NCBI GenBank assembly: GCA_022376925.1
Contig: JAIOJX010000001.1
Coordinates: forward strand, 2,699,501-2,763,500
Direction: 5' to 3'
DNA from: Tragulus kanchil
Lineage: Eukaryota; Chordata; Mammalia; Artiodactyla; Tragulidae
Length of the DNA: 64,000 nt
Made by a program: the position numbers and the translations under genes. A model generated the notes under the pieces. That model worked only from the letters and a program-made list of their open reading frames with translations. It was not told the origin of the DNA and searched no databases. Shown here piece after piece: positions 11,706 to 22,713 of the stretch. The number at the start of each line of letters is the position of its first letter. Within the stretch, counting starts at the first letter, position 1.

Positions 11706-12660
11706 ATTGAAATGATTATCCTTTCCTCACTTAACTGCATTTTCATTTTTCTGTACATCAATTGGCCACATATGTGACTATTTCTGTATACTTCATTGTG
11801 TTTCATTGATCTATATATTTCTATTTATACTACCTGTATACTCTCTTTAAATAACTATCAGTACTGTTTTTCAAAATTGTTTAGACTATTTTACATTCCT
11901 TGCATTTTCATATAAATTTTAGAATCAGTTTGTCAGCTTCTGTGAAATAGTCTGCTGAGTTTTGACTGGAATTGGATTGAATCTATAGAAACAATATTAA
12001 CAATAATAAAGTTTCTGATCTGTAAACATGATTTACTTCTCCTTTTTTTTAGTTTTGGTTTCTAAATTCTGTTTTCTAAATGCTTTCTAGATTCTGTTTT
12101 TCATATCATGCAAATCTATGTCAAATTTTTTATTTTCATTTGAAAATTTACGGATGCTATTGAAAAATATTTAATCTCTCATCTTTGGGATTCTATTATA
12201 AATGGTAATTTTAATAAAATCATGTCAAATTCTGAGTATTTATATCTAGCATGTAAAAATGCATTTCATCTTATATGTTGACCTTATACTGTCTAAATTT
12301 TTCATAATTTGCATGTTAGTTCTAGTAGCTTATTTGTGATTTTCTATGATTTTCTACATAGATGATTATATCTACTGCTAATAGGTACAATTTCATCTTC
12401 TCCTTTTCAAGCCCTATGCTTTTTCCTCTGTATCTTTCCTTATTGCTCTCGATAGTACCTCCAGCTCAATGCTGAAAGCAAGTCTTACCTTGAAATAATA
12501 TCACACCACTTTTCATGTAATATAGGAAGCCCTCAGCAATTTATTTCAATTTCTCTATTCAAGCCTTAGTGCTGCTTTCTGCCACACATTTTACTTTTAC
12601 ATATGTTTTAATCCCCACAATCATTATGCTGTCATTTTTTTTAAAAACAATTACCTCTTT
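11706..12660 (-). mobile_element. Old L1 ORF2 (decayed), continuation after SINE
   Basis: Continues the L1 interrupted at 11,384, with minus-strand ORF2 text such as tctgctgagttttgactgga and the downstream catttcatcttatatgttga region. Stops in all frames. Confidence 0.65.
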
Positions 12661-12905
12661 TTCCTCTTATTTTAACTGCATTGGCACTTCATAAATTGTT
12701 CAGTAGCTAGCATATAGCTCACACAGCTTGTTAAATTCATATACATTATCAGCAGCAAATTAGAAACAGAAAAAAAGATTATTGAGTTACAAGGAAAAAG
12801 GAAGAATTATGCTATGTCCATTCTGAATGGGTGAAGATTTTAAATGACATCACTTGCCATTTCCTTAAGTATTAATATTTACAACTGTGTAATTTTAAGT
12901 AACAA
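12661..12905. other. Unclassified AT-rich sequence
   Basis: Nothing recognised; contains no sizeable frame. It leads directly into the hairpin at 12,908. Confidence 0.4.
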
Positions 12906-12907
12906 AG

Positions 12908-12991
12908 CAGCTGGTTATATTCTATGATACCATACCAAAAGCTTTCAGAAAGGAAAGTTTTTGGTATGGTATCATAGACTACAACCAGCTT
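12908..12991. repeat. Inverted repeat / hairpin, 33-bp arms
   Basis: Left arm 12,908-12,940 and right arm 12,959-12,991 are reverse complements with about three or four mismatches; the 18-bp loop is 12,941-12,958. The core ctatgataccataccaaaa pairs perfectly. The right arm runs straight into the 5' end of the Bov-tA SINE, so the arm may have been made by template switching when that SINE inserted or by local fold-back repair. Confidence 0.9.
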
Positions 12992-13195
12992 CCCTTTTGT
13001 TTCCAATGCTAAAGAATCCACCTGCAATGCAGGAGACTTAGATTCCATCCCTGAGTTGGGAAGATTCCCTTGGAGAAGGGAAAAGCTACCCACTCCAGTA
13101 TTCTTGCCTGGAGAATTCCATGCACAGAGGAGCTTGGCAGCCTACAATTCATGGGGTCACAAACAGTTGCACATCACTGAGCAACTTTCACTTTT
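12989..13195 (+). mobile_element. Bov-tA SINE
   Basis: Ruminant tRNA-derived SINE in plus orientation: head with aatccacctgcaatgcagga, body ccactccagtattcttgcct and tail tggggtcacaaacagttgca. About 10-15% changed from a typical copy by eye. Bov-tA elements are mobilised by BovB machinery through a shared tail. Confidence 0.92.
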
Positions 13196-13515
13196 AGCAA
13201 GGAAATTCATCTCTATTAGTGGCATCTAACATATTTTCAAATACCAATAATTTCAACTTATGAATGGTAGTATTGTCTGATGCTCCAAAGTAATCTGATA
13301 AATTAGTATTAGAATAGAATTGTGCCAAATCAGAATTCACAAGCAAAGATTTCGATCTTTCAAAACTCTTTTAAAATTAATCTTGGACCTATGAGTTTGT
13401 ATTATCTACCAAATTTGTAATTAGTCATTGTTTCTTTAAATAATTCCACTCACTTCTCAATTTCTAGTTACACATATATTAAGTCACTTGCTGTTGTCTA
13501 ATAGGTCACTGGCAT

Positions 13516-13865
13516 TCTATTCACTTTTTTTTTTAAAGATTTATTTATTTATTTTGGGTGGGGGTCAGGTTGGGGAGGGAGGGGAACAGGCGGGCCACTT
13601 CTATTGATCTTTCATTTCTCTATTTTCATTCGTCTTCGTTCTTTGGCTCCTGTGGGCCTCCCATCGCGGTGGCATCTGTTGCTGCAGCGCTCCGGTTCTG
13701 GGCGCATGCGCTCCAGAGCTCCGGCTCGGTGATTGGACACATCAGTCCAGCCGCTCCGCGGCACCTGGGATCTTCCCAGGCCAGGGCTCGAACTGGCGCC
13801 CCTTGCACTGCAAGGCGGTGTCCTTATCCACTGGACCACCAGGGGAAGCCTCTCTATTCACTTTT
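13516..13865 (-). mobile_element. CHR-type SINE with perfect 13-bp target-site duplication
   Basis: The body is 13,529-13,852; the 13-mer tctattcactttt flanks it at 13,516-13,528 and 13,853-13,865. The element is about 324 bp, with tRNA-like head at the right, a near-palindrome around ctgggcgcatgcgctccag (13,697), a C-rich tract (plus-strand G runs 13,554-13,596) and an ataaataaat tail. It is the least altered copy in the window and defines the full-length form. Confidence 0.93.
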
Positions 13866-13910
13866 AAAAGTATTTTATCTCTCTGTCTTATTCTGGATAG
13901 TTTTTTATAA

Positions 13911-13912
<2 letters not shown>

Positions 13913-13958
<46 letters not shown>
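13913..13958. repeat. (TA)n microsatellite
   Basis: About 40 bp of alternating T and A preceded by tatgtgta. Open frames reading YIYIYI through it are artefacts. Confidence 0.95.
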
Positions 13959-13960
<2 letters not shown>

Positions 13961-13979
13961 ATTTTGGCCTCTCTTATTA

Positions 13980-14222
13980 GTTTTTTATTTATTTATTTTC
14001 ATCCATCTTTATTCTTTGGCCTGCGTGGGCCTCCCATTGCAGTGGCCCCTCTCGTGGCAGAGCACTGGCTCTGGGTGCATGTGCTCCAGAGAGCTGGCTC
14101 ACCATTGGACACAGGGGTCCAGCCGCTCTGTGACATGTGGGATCTTCCTGTGCCAGGGATCAAACTGGTGCCCCTTGCAACGGCAAGGTGGTCTCTTTAC
14201 CCACTGGACAACCAGGAAAGCC
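13980..14222 (-). mobile_element. Older CHR-type SINE
   Basis: Clear minus-strand CHR-type head and body (ccaggaaagcccc at the right end, aacggcaaggtggtctcttt, ggcctgcgtgggcctcccat) but without the C-rich tract and with more changes than its neighbour at 13,529, so either an older member or a related subfamily lacking the tract. Confidence 0.85.
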
Positions 14223-14239
14223 CCCTGGATAGTTTTTAT

Positions 14240-16100
14240 TGCTATACTTAATGGTTTAGTAGTTTTTTTCTACAATATGTCTAATCTGATGTTAACCCAA
14301 TCCAATGATTTCCCATCTCAGATATTATGTTTTACTCTAGAATTTTAATTAGGGCCTTTTTATGTCTTCTATTTCTTTCCTCATCATGTTCATGTTCTTC
14401 TATACCTTCTTGTAATTATAGTACTTGTTTATAATTGCTGTTTTATCATCTTTGTCTACTAATTCTGTCATCTGTATCATTTATGGTTGTTTTTCTGTGG
14501 AGTTATTTTTCTCCTCATTATAGATTATACTTTCCTATTTCTTTGCATGCCTGGTAATTTTTACTGAATGCCAGACATGGTGTTGTAAGTTGTTGTGTGT
14601 TGGATTGTTTGTGTATTCCCTTAAATACTTTTATATTTTGTTCTGTGACAAAGTTAACTTAGGAAATTTTTATCTATTCAAGCCTTGTGTTTCAGCTTTG
14701 TTGGGCAGGTCCATAAAAGCATTTAGTCTACAGCTAATTTATCCTCACTGTTATGATGTTTGCTATAGATTTGTTAGTAACTACTTTTCCTCAGAGTGAA
14801 GAAGTTCCTATCTTTTATCATCAATGGAACAATTTCCCTCCAACTATTGAAATGTTATGTGATATTTTTCTCCTCTGTTTTGTTGATGTGATGAGTTAAA
14901 TTGATTTCAAAAACTTTAACTACTCTTGGATTTCTGAAATAGGCCCAACTTGCTCATGATGTTTTATCTTATACTTTTTTGTTCACTTTGTTAGTCTTTT
15001 GTTTAAGATTGTTGCATCTGTATTTATAAGTAAGAATCACCTGTAGTTCTCTTTTCCTTACTCTTTTTTAAAAATCAGGTTTAGTAGTGAGATTATATTG
15101 GCCTTATAACATGAGTTGAAGTATGTCCTCATTTCTCTTTGCAACAAGATGTTTTATAATATTGACCTTATCTCTTTAAATGTTTGAATTTGCCAAGGCC
15201 ATCTTGACCTGAAGATTTATCTGTAAGAACATTTTTAATTAAAGAGTGGCTTTTTAAAAAGAGTGTTTCAAAATTGTTATAGGCTGAATCAAGTGTGTGT
15301 GTATTTTAATCTGAGAGTCCTAATTCATCCACCCCTCACTGCCCTCTGCCACTTTCCCCTTTGGTAACTGTAAAAGTTTTTTCTGTGTCTTACTCTATTT
15401 CTGTTTTGTATCTATGTTCATTTATATCATTTGTTGAGGTTTTAAATTTTTAAAAATAATGGTAAGAGATGAATATAAAACCATGTCTTAAAAGAGTTGA
15501 GTTCTATACATCTCTTATACTTAAAAAATATTTCCCCCTTATATTCACAAGTGAAGCGTGAGAATTGGAATTATCGTTCATGCAAATGAAGGCACACTGA
15601 TAAGGTGAAAAAAATTGTTACAGGCTGAATCAAACAGTATACTTCGTCTGTTGTTTCTCTGTTGTCACATTATTTTGCTTTGTTAGAGATTTCTCAGAAA
15701 ATATTCGTTCAAGTCTTCCAAATAACTAATTTAATTTTTAGCCATCCTCTTCTTCTTTCTCAATGTTCCTTTATTTTGAGATTTTAATGTTTTTCACAAT
15801 AAATATTTTAATTTCTTAGAGATCAGATTGATGTACTTTCATAGCAGTGTATTCTTGTTATATTATTTTGATGTGCTATTGACTTTCTCTGAGGTTATTA
15901 AATTACCTCACCTTAAAGTCTTTTAAAAATTATCTCTTTTTCTTGGGGAAAATTATTCAATTTGTTCATTTTTATTGCTATGATTTTCTTTAAATTTCTG
16001 TTGATTCTTGATTGCCTATTCATATTCACCAAAGAAGGTCTTGGTTCATCATTAGCGGCTGATAAGGGTTTCTTCAACAATTATGGAGAGTACATTGTCT
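14240..16100 (-). mobile_element. Old L1 fragments, minus strand
   Basis: AT-rich old L1 text, including a 3'-UTR-like segment at 15,320-15,440 (cctttggtaactgtaaaag) and several ancient L1 segments (for example tgccagacatggtgttgtaa at 14,569). No useful frame. A repeated phrase aaattgttacaggctgaatcaa occurs at 15,272 and 15,614. Confidence 0.55.
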
Positions 16101-16399
16101 CAATAAACTTCACTAAATGGAAGACTGAGTAATTTTCCCTGTGCATAAGTGGGAGGATGTGCTGACAGGCTTTCCTCCAGAGTGCTTTGGTATAAAACTG
16201 CTAGGCAAGCCAGGGGTTGTCATTACTGCCAAAGTAAAGGGAGTCATCATCCTGGAGTAGAATACTTTAGTATATATAACTTCTATGCTGAGCTGTATTT
16301 TTCCCATATCCCTCTATTTTTTTTTGGTTGTGATTTGACAATATCCCTATAGACCCAATACATACAATAGAAGCGTATAATGGAAGATATGGAACTAAA

Positions 16400-17010
16400 G
16401 AGCCTCTTTTCTTGGGCTTCAAAATCACTGTGGATGGTGACTGCAGCTATGAAATTAAAAGACACTTGTTCCTTGGAAGAAAAGCCATGACAAAGCTAGA
16501 CAGGGTATTAAAAAACAGAGATCTTACTCTGCTGACAAAGCTCTGAATACTCAAAGCTCTCATTTTTCCAGTAGTCATATATGGATGTAAGAGCTGGACA
16601 ATAAAAAAGGCTGAGTACCAAAGAATTGATGCTTTCAAACAGTGGTGCTTGAGAAGATTGTTGAGAGTCCCTTGGATTGCAAGGACATCAAACCAAATCA
16701 AACCAGTCAATCCTAAAAGAAATCAACTGTGAATACTCACTGGAAGGACTGATACTGAAGCTGCAGCTCCAAAACTTGGCCACCTGATGTGAATAGCTGA
16801 CTCATTGGAAGAGACCTTGATGCTGGGAAGGATTGAAGGCAGGAACAGAAGGGGACAACAGAGGACGAGATGGTTGGATGGCATCACCGACTCAATGAAC
16901 ATGAGTTTGAGTAAACTCCAAAAAATAGAGGACAGGGAAGCCTGGTGCTCTGAAGTCCAAGGGATCACAAAGATTCGGACATGCCTGAGTGACTGGACAA
17001 CAACAACATG
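16400..17010 (+). mobile_element. BovB (RTE) LINE, 3' part
   Basis: Plus-strand translation gives the C-terminal part of BovB ORF2: ITVDGDCSYEIKRHLFLGRK, then SWTIKKAEYQRIDAFKQW and a 3' tail encoding DSLEETLMLGRIEGRNRRG and ending in tgactggacaacaacaaca. Several stops and frameshifts. BovB encodes an endonuclease-RT and supplies the machinery for Bov-tA SINEs. The last part is duplicated at 17,889-18,115 by D4. Confidence 0.92.
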
Positions 17011-18992
17011 GCATATATTCCATGTTTTTAAATCTGATAATTGATACTGGGATCAAAAATACCGTATCCAGATACTGCTTATATGCAACTTGGTGTTTTT
17101 GATGTTTGGATATTTATTTCAGTTCTACAATATTTTATCATGACAATGGTTTTTCTGTGACCTGCTTTTGTACCATTGTGAAGAATGTCTCTTACCTCTG
17201 CAACTGTTGTCTTTTTCCTCTTTCTATTTTACATTGCATGGTCTGTTCTCTAGTTTCACTATCAACATTATATCTGCTTTGTATCTTGCAGGAATTCTTC
17301 AGTGTTTCTGGTCTAATGATGGTTCCCATATTTGTAGTTTGTCATTGTAATATATTGCTTATATTTTTTCTATTTCAGTGGAAATTTAAGCATTGAAAGA
17401 GGTAAATAATTGAGCTCATTTCACAGTCTCAAGATAGAAGTCCACATTGGCTTTCTAATATTGGCCTACTTTGCCTTGCTTCTCCACTGGACCTTTCTTT
17501 TGGATTTTTCTCAAATTATATGGAGGTAGTAGATATACCCTGGTTTTTGTGTTTCTTTTGCTTTATAAAATAACCCTTGCCTGGTTTCAAACTTTTGAGC
17601 TAATTTAATTTACTTTTTTCCCTCCAGATAATCCTCTATAGCCCATGGTCATTGGGAGAACTTGTAAGATATTATTAATGATCAATGATTCTTATAAATA
17701 GAGTTATTAGCTTAAAGCCTTACATGTCACATATATGCTTGACCAAGGGGAATAGGTCAGACTTTTTCAATCACATCGTGCCAGATCAAGATGCACCTTT
17801 AAAGACCATTCAGTTTAACTCCTTCATACATATGTGGGGTTAACTGCTTTCTTTATGGTCCAACTCTCACATGCATACATGACTAGGACCTGATGTGAAT
17901 AGCTGACTCATTGGAAGAGACCTTGATGCTGGGAAGGATTGAAGGCAGGAACAGAAGGGGACAACAGAGGACGAGATGGTTGGATGGCATCACCGACTCA
18001 ATGAACATGAGTTTGAGTAAACTCCAAAAAATAGAGGACAGGGAAGCCTGGTGCTCTGAAGTCCAAGGGATCACAAAGATTCGGACATGCCTGAGTGACT
18101 GGACAACAACAACATGGCATATATTCCATGTTTTTAAATCTGATAATTGATACTGGGATCAAAAATACCGTATCCAGATACTGCTTATATGCAACTTGGT
18201 GTTTTTGATGTTTGGATATTTATTTCAGTTCTACAATATTTTATCATGACAATGGTTTTTCTGTGACCTGCTTTTGTACCATTGTGAAGAATGTCTCTTA
18301 CCTCTGCAACTGTTGTCTTTTTCCTCTTTCTATTTTACATTGCATGGTCTGTTCTCTAGTTTCACTATCAACATTATATCTGCTTTGTATCTTGCAGGAA
18401 TTCTTCAGTGTTTCTGGTCTAATGATGGTTCCCATATTTGTAGTTTGTCATTGTAATATATTGCTTATATTTTTTCTATTTCAGTGGAAATTTAAGCATT
18501 GAAAGAGGTAAATAATTGAGCTCATTTCACAGTCTCAAGATAGAAGTCCACATTGGCTTTCTAATATTGGCCTACTTTGCCTTGCTTCTCCACTGGACCT
18601 TTCTTTTGGATTTTTCTCAAATTATATGGAGGTAGTAGATATACCCTGGTTTTTGTGTTTCTTTTGCTTTATAAAATAACCCTTGCCTGGTTTCAAACTT
18701 TTGAGCTAATTTAATTTACTTTTTTCCCTCCAGATAATCCTCTATAGCCCATGGTCATTGGGAGAACTTGTAAGATATTATTAATGATCAATGATTCTTA
18801 TAAATAGAGTTATTAGCTTAAAGCCTTACATGTCACATATATGCTTGACCAAGGGGAATAGGTCAGACTTTTTCAATCACATCGTGCCAGATCAAGATGC
18901 ACCTTTAAAGACCATTCAGTTTAACTCCTTCATACATATGTGGGGTTAACTGCTTTCTTTATGGTCCAACTCTCACATGCATACATGACTAC
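16783..18992. repeat. Tandem duplication D4 (unit ~1.11 kb)
   Basis: Copy 1 16,783-17,886, copy 2 17,889-18,992, offset 1,106, essentially identical throughout. It begins inside the 3' tail of one BovB and ends inside the start of a second, oppositely oriented BovB. Confidence 0.96.
17045..17845. other. Unclassified AT-rich sequence (also at 18,151-18,950)
   Basis: No family recognised. Frames of 60-96 residues are hydrophobic and cysteine-rich but lack any domain. Contains tataaaataacc near 17,565, as in an LTR, but no other LTR signals. Confidence 0.4.
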
Positions 18993-20215
18993 TGGGAAAA
19001 CCAAAATTTTGACTAGATGAACCTTTGTCAGCAAAGTGATGTCTCTGATTTTTAATATGCTGTCTAGATTTGTCATAGCTTTTCTTCCAAGGAACAAGTG
19101 TCTTTTAATTTCATGGCTGCAGTCATCATCTACAGTGAATTTGGAGCCCAAGAAAATGAAATCTGTCACTGTTTCCATTGTTTGCCCAAATCTATCTTCC
19201 ATGAAGTGATAGGACTGGATACCACGATCTTCATTTTTTGAGTGTTGAGTTTTTTTTTTAATTTTTATTTATTATTATTTTTAACATTTATTTTATTTAT
19301 TTATCTTTTCGGGGGTGGGGTGGGGAGGGAGGGGGATGGATGGGCGGGCCACTTCTATTGGTCTTTCATTTATCTATTTTCATCCGTCTTTGTTCTTTGG
19401 CTCCTGTGGGCCTCCCATCGCGGTGGCCTCTGTCGTCGCAGAGCACCAGCTCTGGGCGCATGCGCCCCAGAGCTCCGGCTCTGTAATTGGACACATTGGT
19501 CTAGCTGCTCCAAGGCACGTGGGATCTTCCCAGGCCAGGGATCAAACCGGCGCCCCTTGCACTGCAAGGCGGTGTCCTTACTCACTGGACCACCAGGGGA
19601 AACCCGAATGTTGAGGTTTAAGCTAGCCTTTTCACTCTTCTCTTTCACCTTCATCAAGAAACTCTTTAGTTCCTCTTCCCTTTCTGCTATTAGGGTGGTA
19701 TCATCCGCATACCTGAGGTTGTTGATATTCCTCCTGGTAATCTTGACTCCAGCTTCTGATTCATCCAGCTTGGCATTTCATATGAGGTGCTCTGCAGAGA
19801 AGTTAAATAAGCATGGTGAGACAATCTTGACATACTCTTTTCCCAATTCGAAACCAGTCCATTGTTCCATGTCCAACTCTAACTTTTGCTTCCAAACCTG
19901 CATACAGGTTTCTCAGGAGGCAGATAAGGTGGTCTGGTTTTCCCATTTCTTTCAGAAATTTCCGGTTTGTTGTGATCCAGATAGTCAAAGGCTTTAGTGT
20001 AGTCAATGAGGCAGAAGTAGATGTTTTTCTAGAATCCTCTTGGTTTTTCTTTCATCCAATGGATGTTGGCAATTGATCTATAGTTCCTCTGCCTTTTCTA
20101 AATCCAGTTTGTACATATGGAAATTGTCATTTCATGTACTGTTGAATCCTAGCTTGAAGGATTTGGAGAATTACTTTGTTAGTTAGCATGTGAAATGAGG
20201 GCAATGCTTTTAAAG
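18950..20215 (-). mobile_element. BovB (RTE) LINE, minus strand, interrupted by a SINE
   Basis: Minus-strand pieces of BovB ORF2: 18,930-19,202 reads TDFIFLGSKFTVDDDCSHEI then ESWTIKKAV; 19,803-20,006 reads KFLKEMGKPDHLICLLRNLY and TMDWFRIGKRVCQ, from the RT domain. The CHR-type SINE at 19,251-19,606 sits between. Stops and indels make it dead. Its first ~40 bp also occur at 17,846-17,886 because of D4. Confidence 0.92.
19241..19620 (-). mobile_element. CHR-type SINE with C-rich tract, inserted in BovB
   Basis: Body about 19,251-19,606, with imperfect flanking duplication (agtgttgagttt left, aatgttgaggttt right). Plus-strand G runs at 19,311-19,345. It is inserted into BovB, so it is younger than that BovB copy. 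The open frame through it (19,242-19,997) is not a gene. Confidence 0.9.
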
Positions 20216-20370
20216 CTATGAGTTAGGTTTTGGATCTCCGTTTTACAGTTGGCAAAGTTGAGGTACAGAGATATTCAATAACTTTCACAAGATCATAGAA
20301 TTAATAAGTGATAGAACTGGGATTTTAACACAGCCAACTCTGGTTCCAGATTCTAAGCACTTAACAACTC
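20216..20370 (-). mobile_element. MIR SINE
   Basis: Ancient mammalian-wide SINE on the minus strand: ttttacagttggcaaagttgagg followed by the region with tagaactgggatttt, matching the conserved MIR core read in reverse. Confidence 0.75.
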
Positions 20371-20414
20371 CTTAGTTTTGCTGTTCCTTCTCCCATGCTT
20401 TTCCCATAGTTGTC

Positions 20415-20970
20415 TTTTTTTTTTTTTAATTTTATTAAAGTATAGTTGATTTACAATGTTGTATTAGTTTCTTCTGTGCAACAAAGTGACTCAGTCATGC
20501 ACAATCTTTCCTTAATAATTATTTCCATTATGGTTTATCACTGGATATTGAATTTAGGTCCCTGTGCTGTGTTGGTAAAGAAAATTGCAACCCACTCCAG
20601 TATTCTCGCCTGGAAAATCCCATGGACAGATGAGCCTGGTGGACTCCGGTCCACAGGGTTGCAAAGAGTCAGTCATGACTGAGTGACTAACACATATAGT
20701 AGGGCCTTCTTGTTTATCCATTCTATGTATATAAAATTTTGCAGCTACTAATACCAAACTCCCAGTCTTTTTTCCCCCTACCTCAAGTCTGTTCACTGCC
20801 TCCTTGATTTTTTTGCTATTTCATTGGTAGGTGTATCTGTATCATATTTTAGATTCCACGTGTACGTGATATTGTATGGTATCTGTCTTTTTCTTTCTGA
20901 CTTTGTTTTTGAGACTAACACATTGTCCTTTAAATTCCACTTCTAATAGGTACGTCTTCCTCTAGTAGCC
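20415..20970 (-). mobile_element. L1 3' end (minus), split by a Bov-tA fragment
   Basis: Starts at a poly-T run, then tatagttgatttacaatgtt and the text continuing after the SINE as atagtagggccttcttgttt, a known artiodactyl L1 3' UTR layout, then agattccacgtgtacgtgat. The Bov-tA fragment at 20,573-20,697 interrupts it. Confidence 0.8.
20573..20697 (+). mobile_element. Bov-tA SINE, 5'-truncated
   Basis: Contains gcaacccactccagtattct and gttgcaaagagtcagtcatg, the Bov-tA body and tail; the tRNA-like head is missing. Inserted in the L1 3' UTR at 20,415-20,970. Confidence 0.9.
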
Positions 20971-21105
20971 ATGTAGCCTTAAGAGAAATCATTTTATTTC
21001 TTTATGCCTTCATTTACTTGGAAGTAAAATGGGACCCTTTTAACGGGTCTTCTGTGAAGTTTATAAGAATTCATGTATATAGAAGCATATGGCATAGTTG
21101 AGGAC
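20965..21105 (+). mobile_element. MIR SINE (copy at 22,054-22,194)
   Basis: tagccttaagagaaatcatt then gaagtaaaatgggacc followed by gtgaagtttataagaattcat, the plus-sense MIR core. Duplicated by D5. Confidence 0.75.
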
Positions 21106-21164
21106 ATGAAGTGTTTTGTCTGAACATAATGTAAATGTAATCATCTAGTTTTGCTTTGATCATT

Positions 21165-21345
21165 TATTCCAGGGACTGTCAAACTTTCAGGTACATCAGA
21201 ATCATCTGGTCTGTTATAAAGATCATGTTTGTTGGTTTCACCCAGCACTGATTTAGTAGTCTTTTGCAGTGCACAGGAATTTCCATTTTGCTGGAGATTG
21301 TACTATAAATAATTCTGGAACTACACTTTGAGAAGCACTGTGTAT
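21165..21345. mobile_element. MER5A-like hAT transposon (copy at 22,254-22,433)
   Basis: Non-autonomous DNA transposon layout: ends ggactgtcaaactttcaggt and aactacactttgagaagcac are imperfect inverted repeats, with acatcagaatcatctgg near the left end. Ancient mammalian family with no coding capacity. Confidence 0.7.
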
Positions 21346-22713
21346 GAAGAAATGCCCTTTCCCCCCAACACCTGTCCTGTTATTCTCTCTAAATATATGT
21401 AAATCTGGGTGTATGAATACTACATTCTGGTATGTTACATCTATGTTTGGCATGGGAATACAGCCTTTATGTAAGGGCAGAATATCGGTGAAGTCATTCA
21501 CCAAGGAGAGATTTATGCTTCATTGTAGAAACCAGAAAGCCAGATTTGAAGGAGAGGATTTTAATAGGTAGTCAACATAGAAGAATTCAATTTATCTCTT
21601 TTTTTCCTCTCTCTCTCCATACCATGAATGGTATTAGTTTGTCCAGGGGGATCTTTGGGTAGTAGGTTGGTGAACACAAGGCAACTCAATAGCTATAAGG
21701 TAAAGAAAAAAATCAAGGCAAGGTGCTGTAAGATTGTGTTAGCTATTTAGAGCAAGACAGCAGATGGACTAGGTGGGGCATGTATAAACTGAATCATGTC
21801 TCCTTTTGTGTTTTGTGCTATCTAGTTTCCCCGTAAGATTGTGTTAAGAACTATTTGTGAAAAAAATTCCATTTTTCCCTACCTCAAGTCTGTTCACTGC
21901 CTCCTTGATTTTGCTATTTCATTGGTATTCTTATATTTTAGATTCCACGTGTACGTGATATTGTATGGTATCTGTCTTTTCTTTCTGACTTTGTTTTTGA
22001 GACTAACACATTGTCCTTTAAATTCCACTTCTAATAGGTACGTCTTCCTCTAGTAGCCATGTAGCCTTAAGAGAAATCATTTTATTTCTTTATGCCTTCA
22101 TTTACTTGGAAGTAAAATGGGACCCTTTTAACGGGTCTTCTGTGAAGTTTATAAGAATTCATGTATATAGAAGCATATGGCATAGTTGAGGACATGAAGT
22201 GTTTTGTCTGAACATAATGTAAATGTAATCATCTAGTTTTGCTTTGATCATTTATTCCAGGGACTGTCAAACTTTCAGGTACATCAGAATCATCTGGTCT
22301 GTTATAAAGATCATGTTTGTTGGTTTCACCCAGCACTGATTTAGTAGTCTTTTGCAGTGCACAGGAATTTCCATTTTGCTGGAGATTGTACTATAAATAA
22401 TTCTGGAACTACACTTTGAGAAGCACTGTGTATGAAGAAATGCCCTTTCCCCCCAACACCTGTCCTGTTATTCTCTCTAAATATATGTAAATCTGGGTGT
22501 ATGAATACTACATTCTGGTATGTTACATCTATGTTTGGCATGGGAATACAGCCTTTATGTAAGGGCAGAATATCGGTGAAGTCATTCACCAAGGAGAGAT
22601 TTATGCTTCATTGTAGAAACCAGAAAGCCAGATTTGAAGGAGAGGATTTTAATAGGTAGTCAACATAGAAGAATTCAATTTATCTCTTTTTTTCCTCTCT
22701 CTCTCCATACCAT

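Noticed and set aside
13529..13852. A tRNA gene in the SINE heads
   Set aside because: The tRNA-like part belongs to a tRNA-derived SINE; it lacks a full cloverleaf and is followed by SINE body and tail.
13913..13958. Alternating TA run as a replication origin or regulatory site
   Set aside because: Ordinary microsatellite beside SINE insertions; no further evidence.
19242..19997. 251-residue open frame
   Set aside because: Reads through a poly-T, a reversed SINE and reversed BovB; chance frame.
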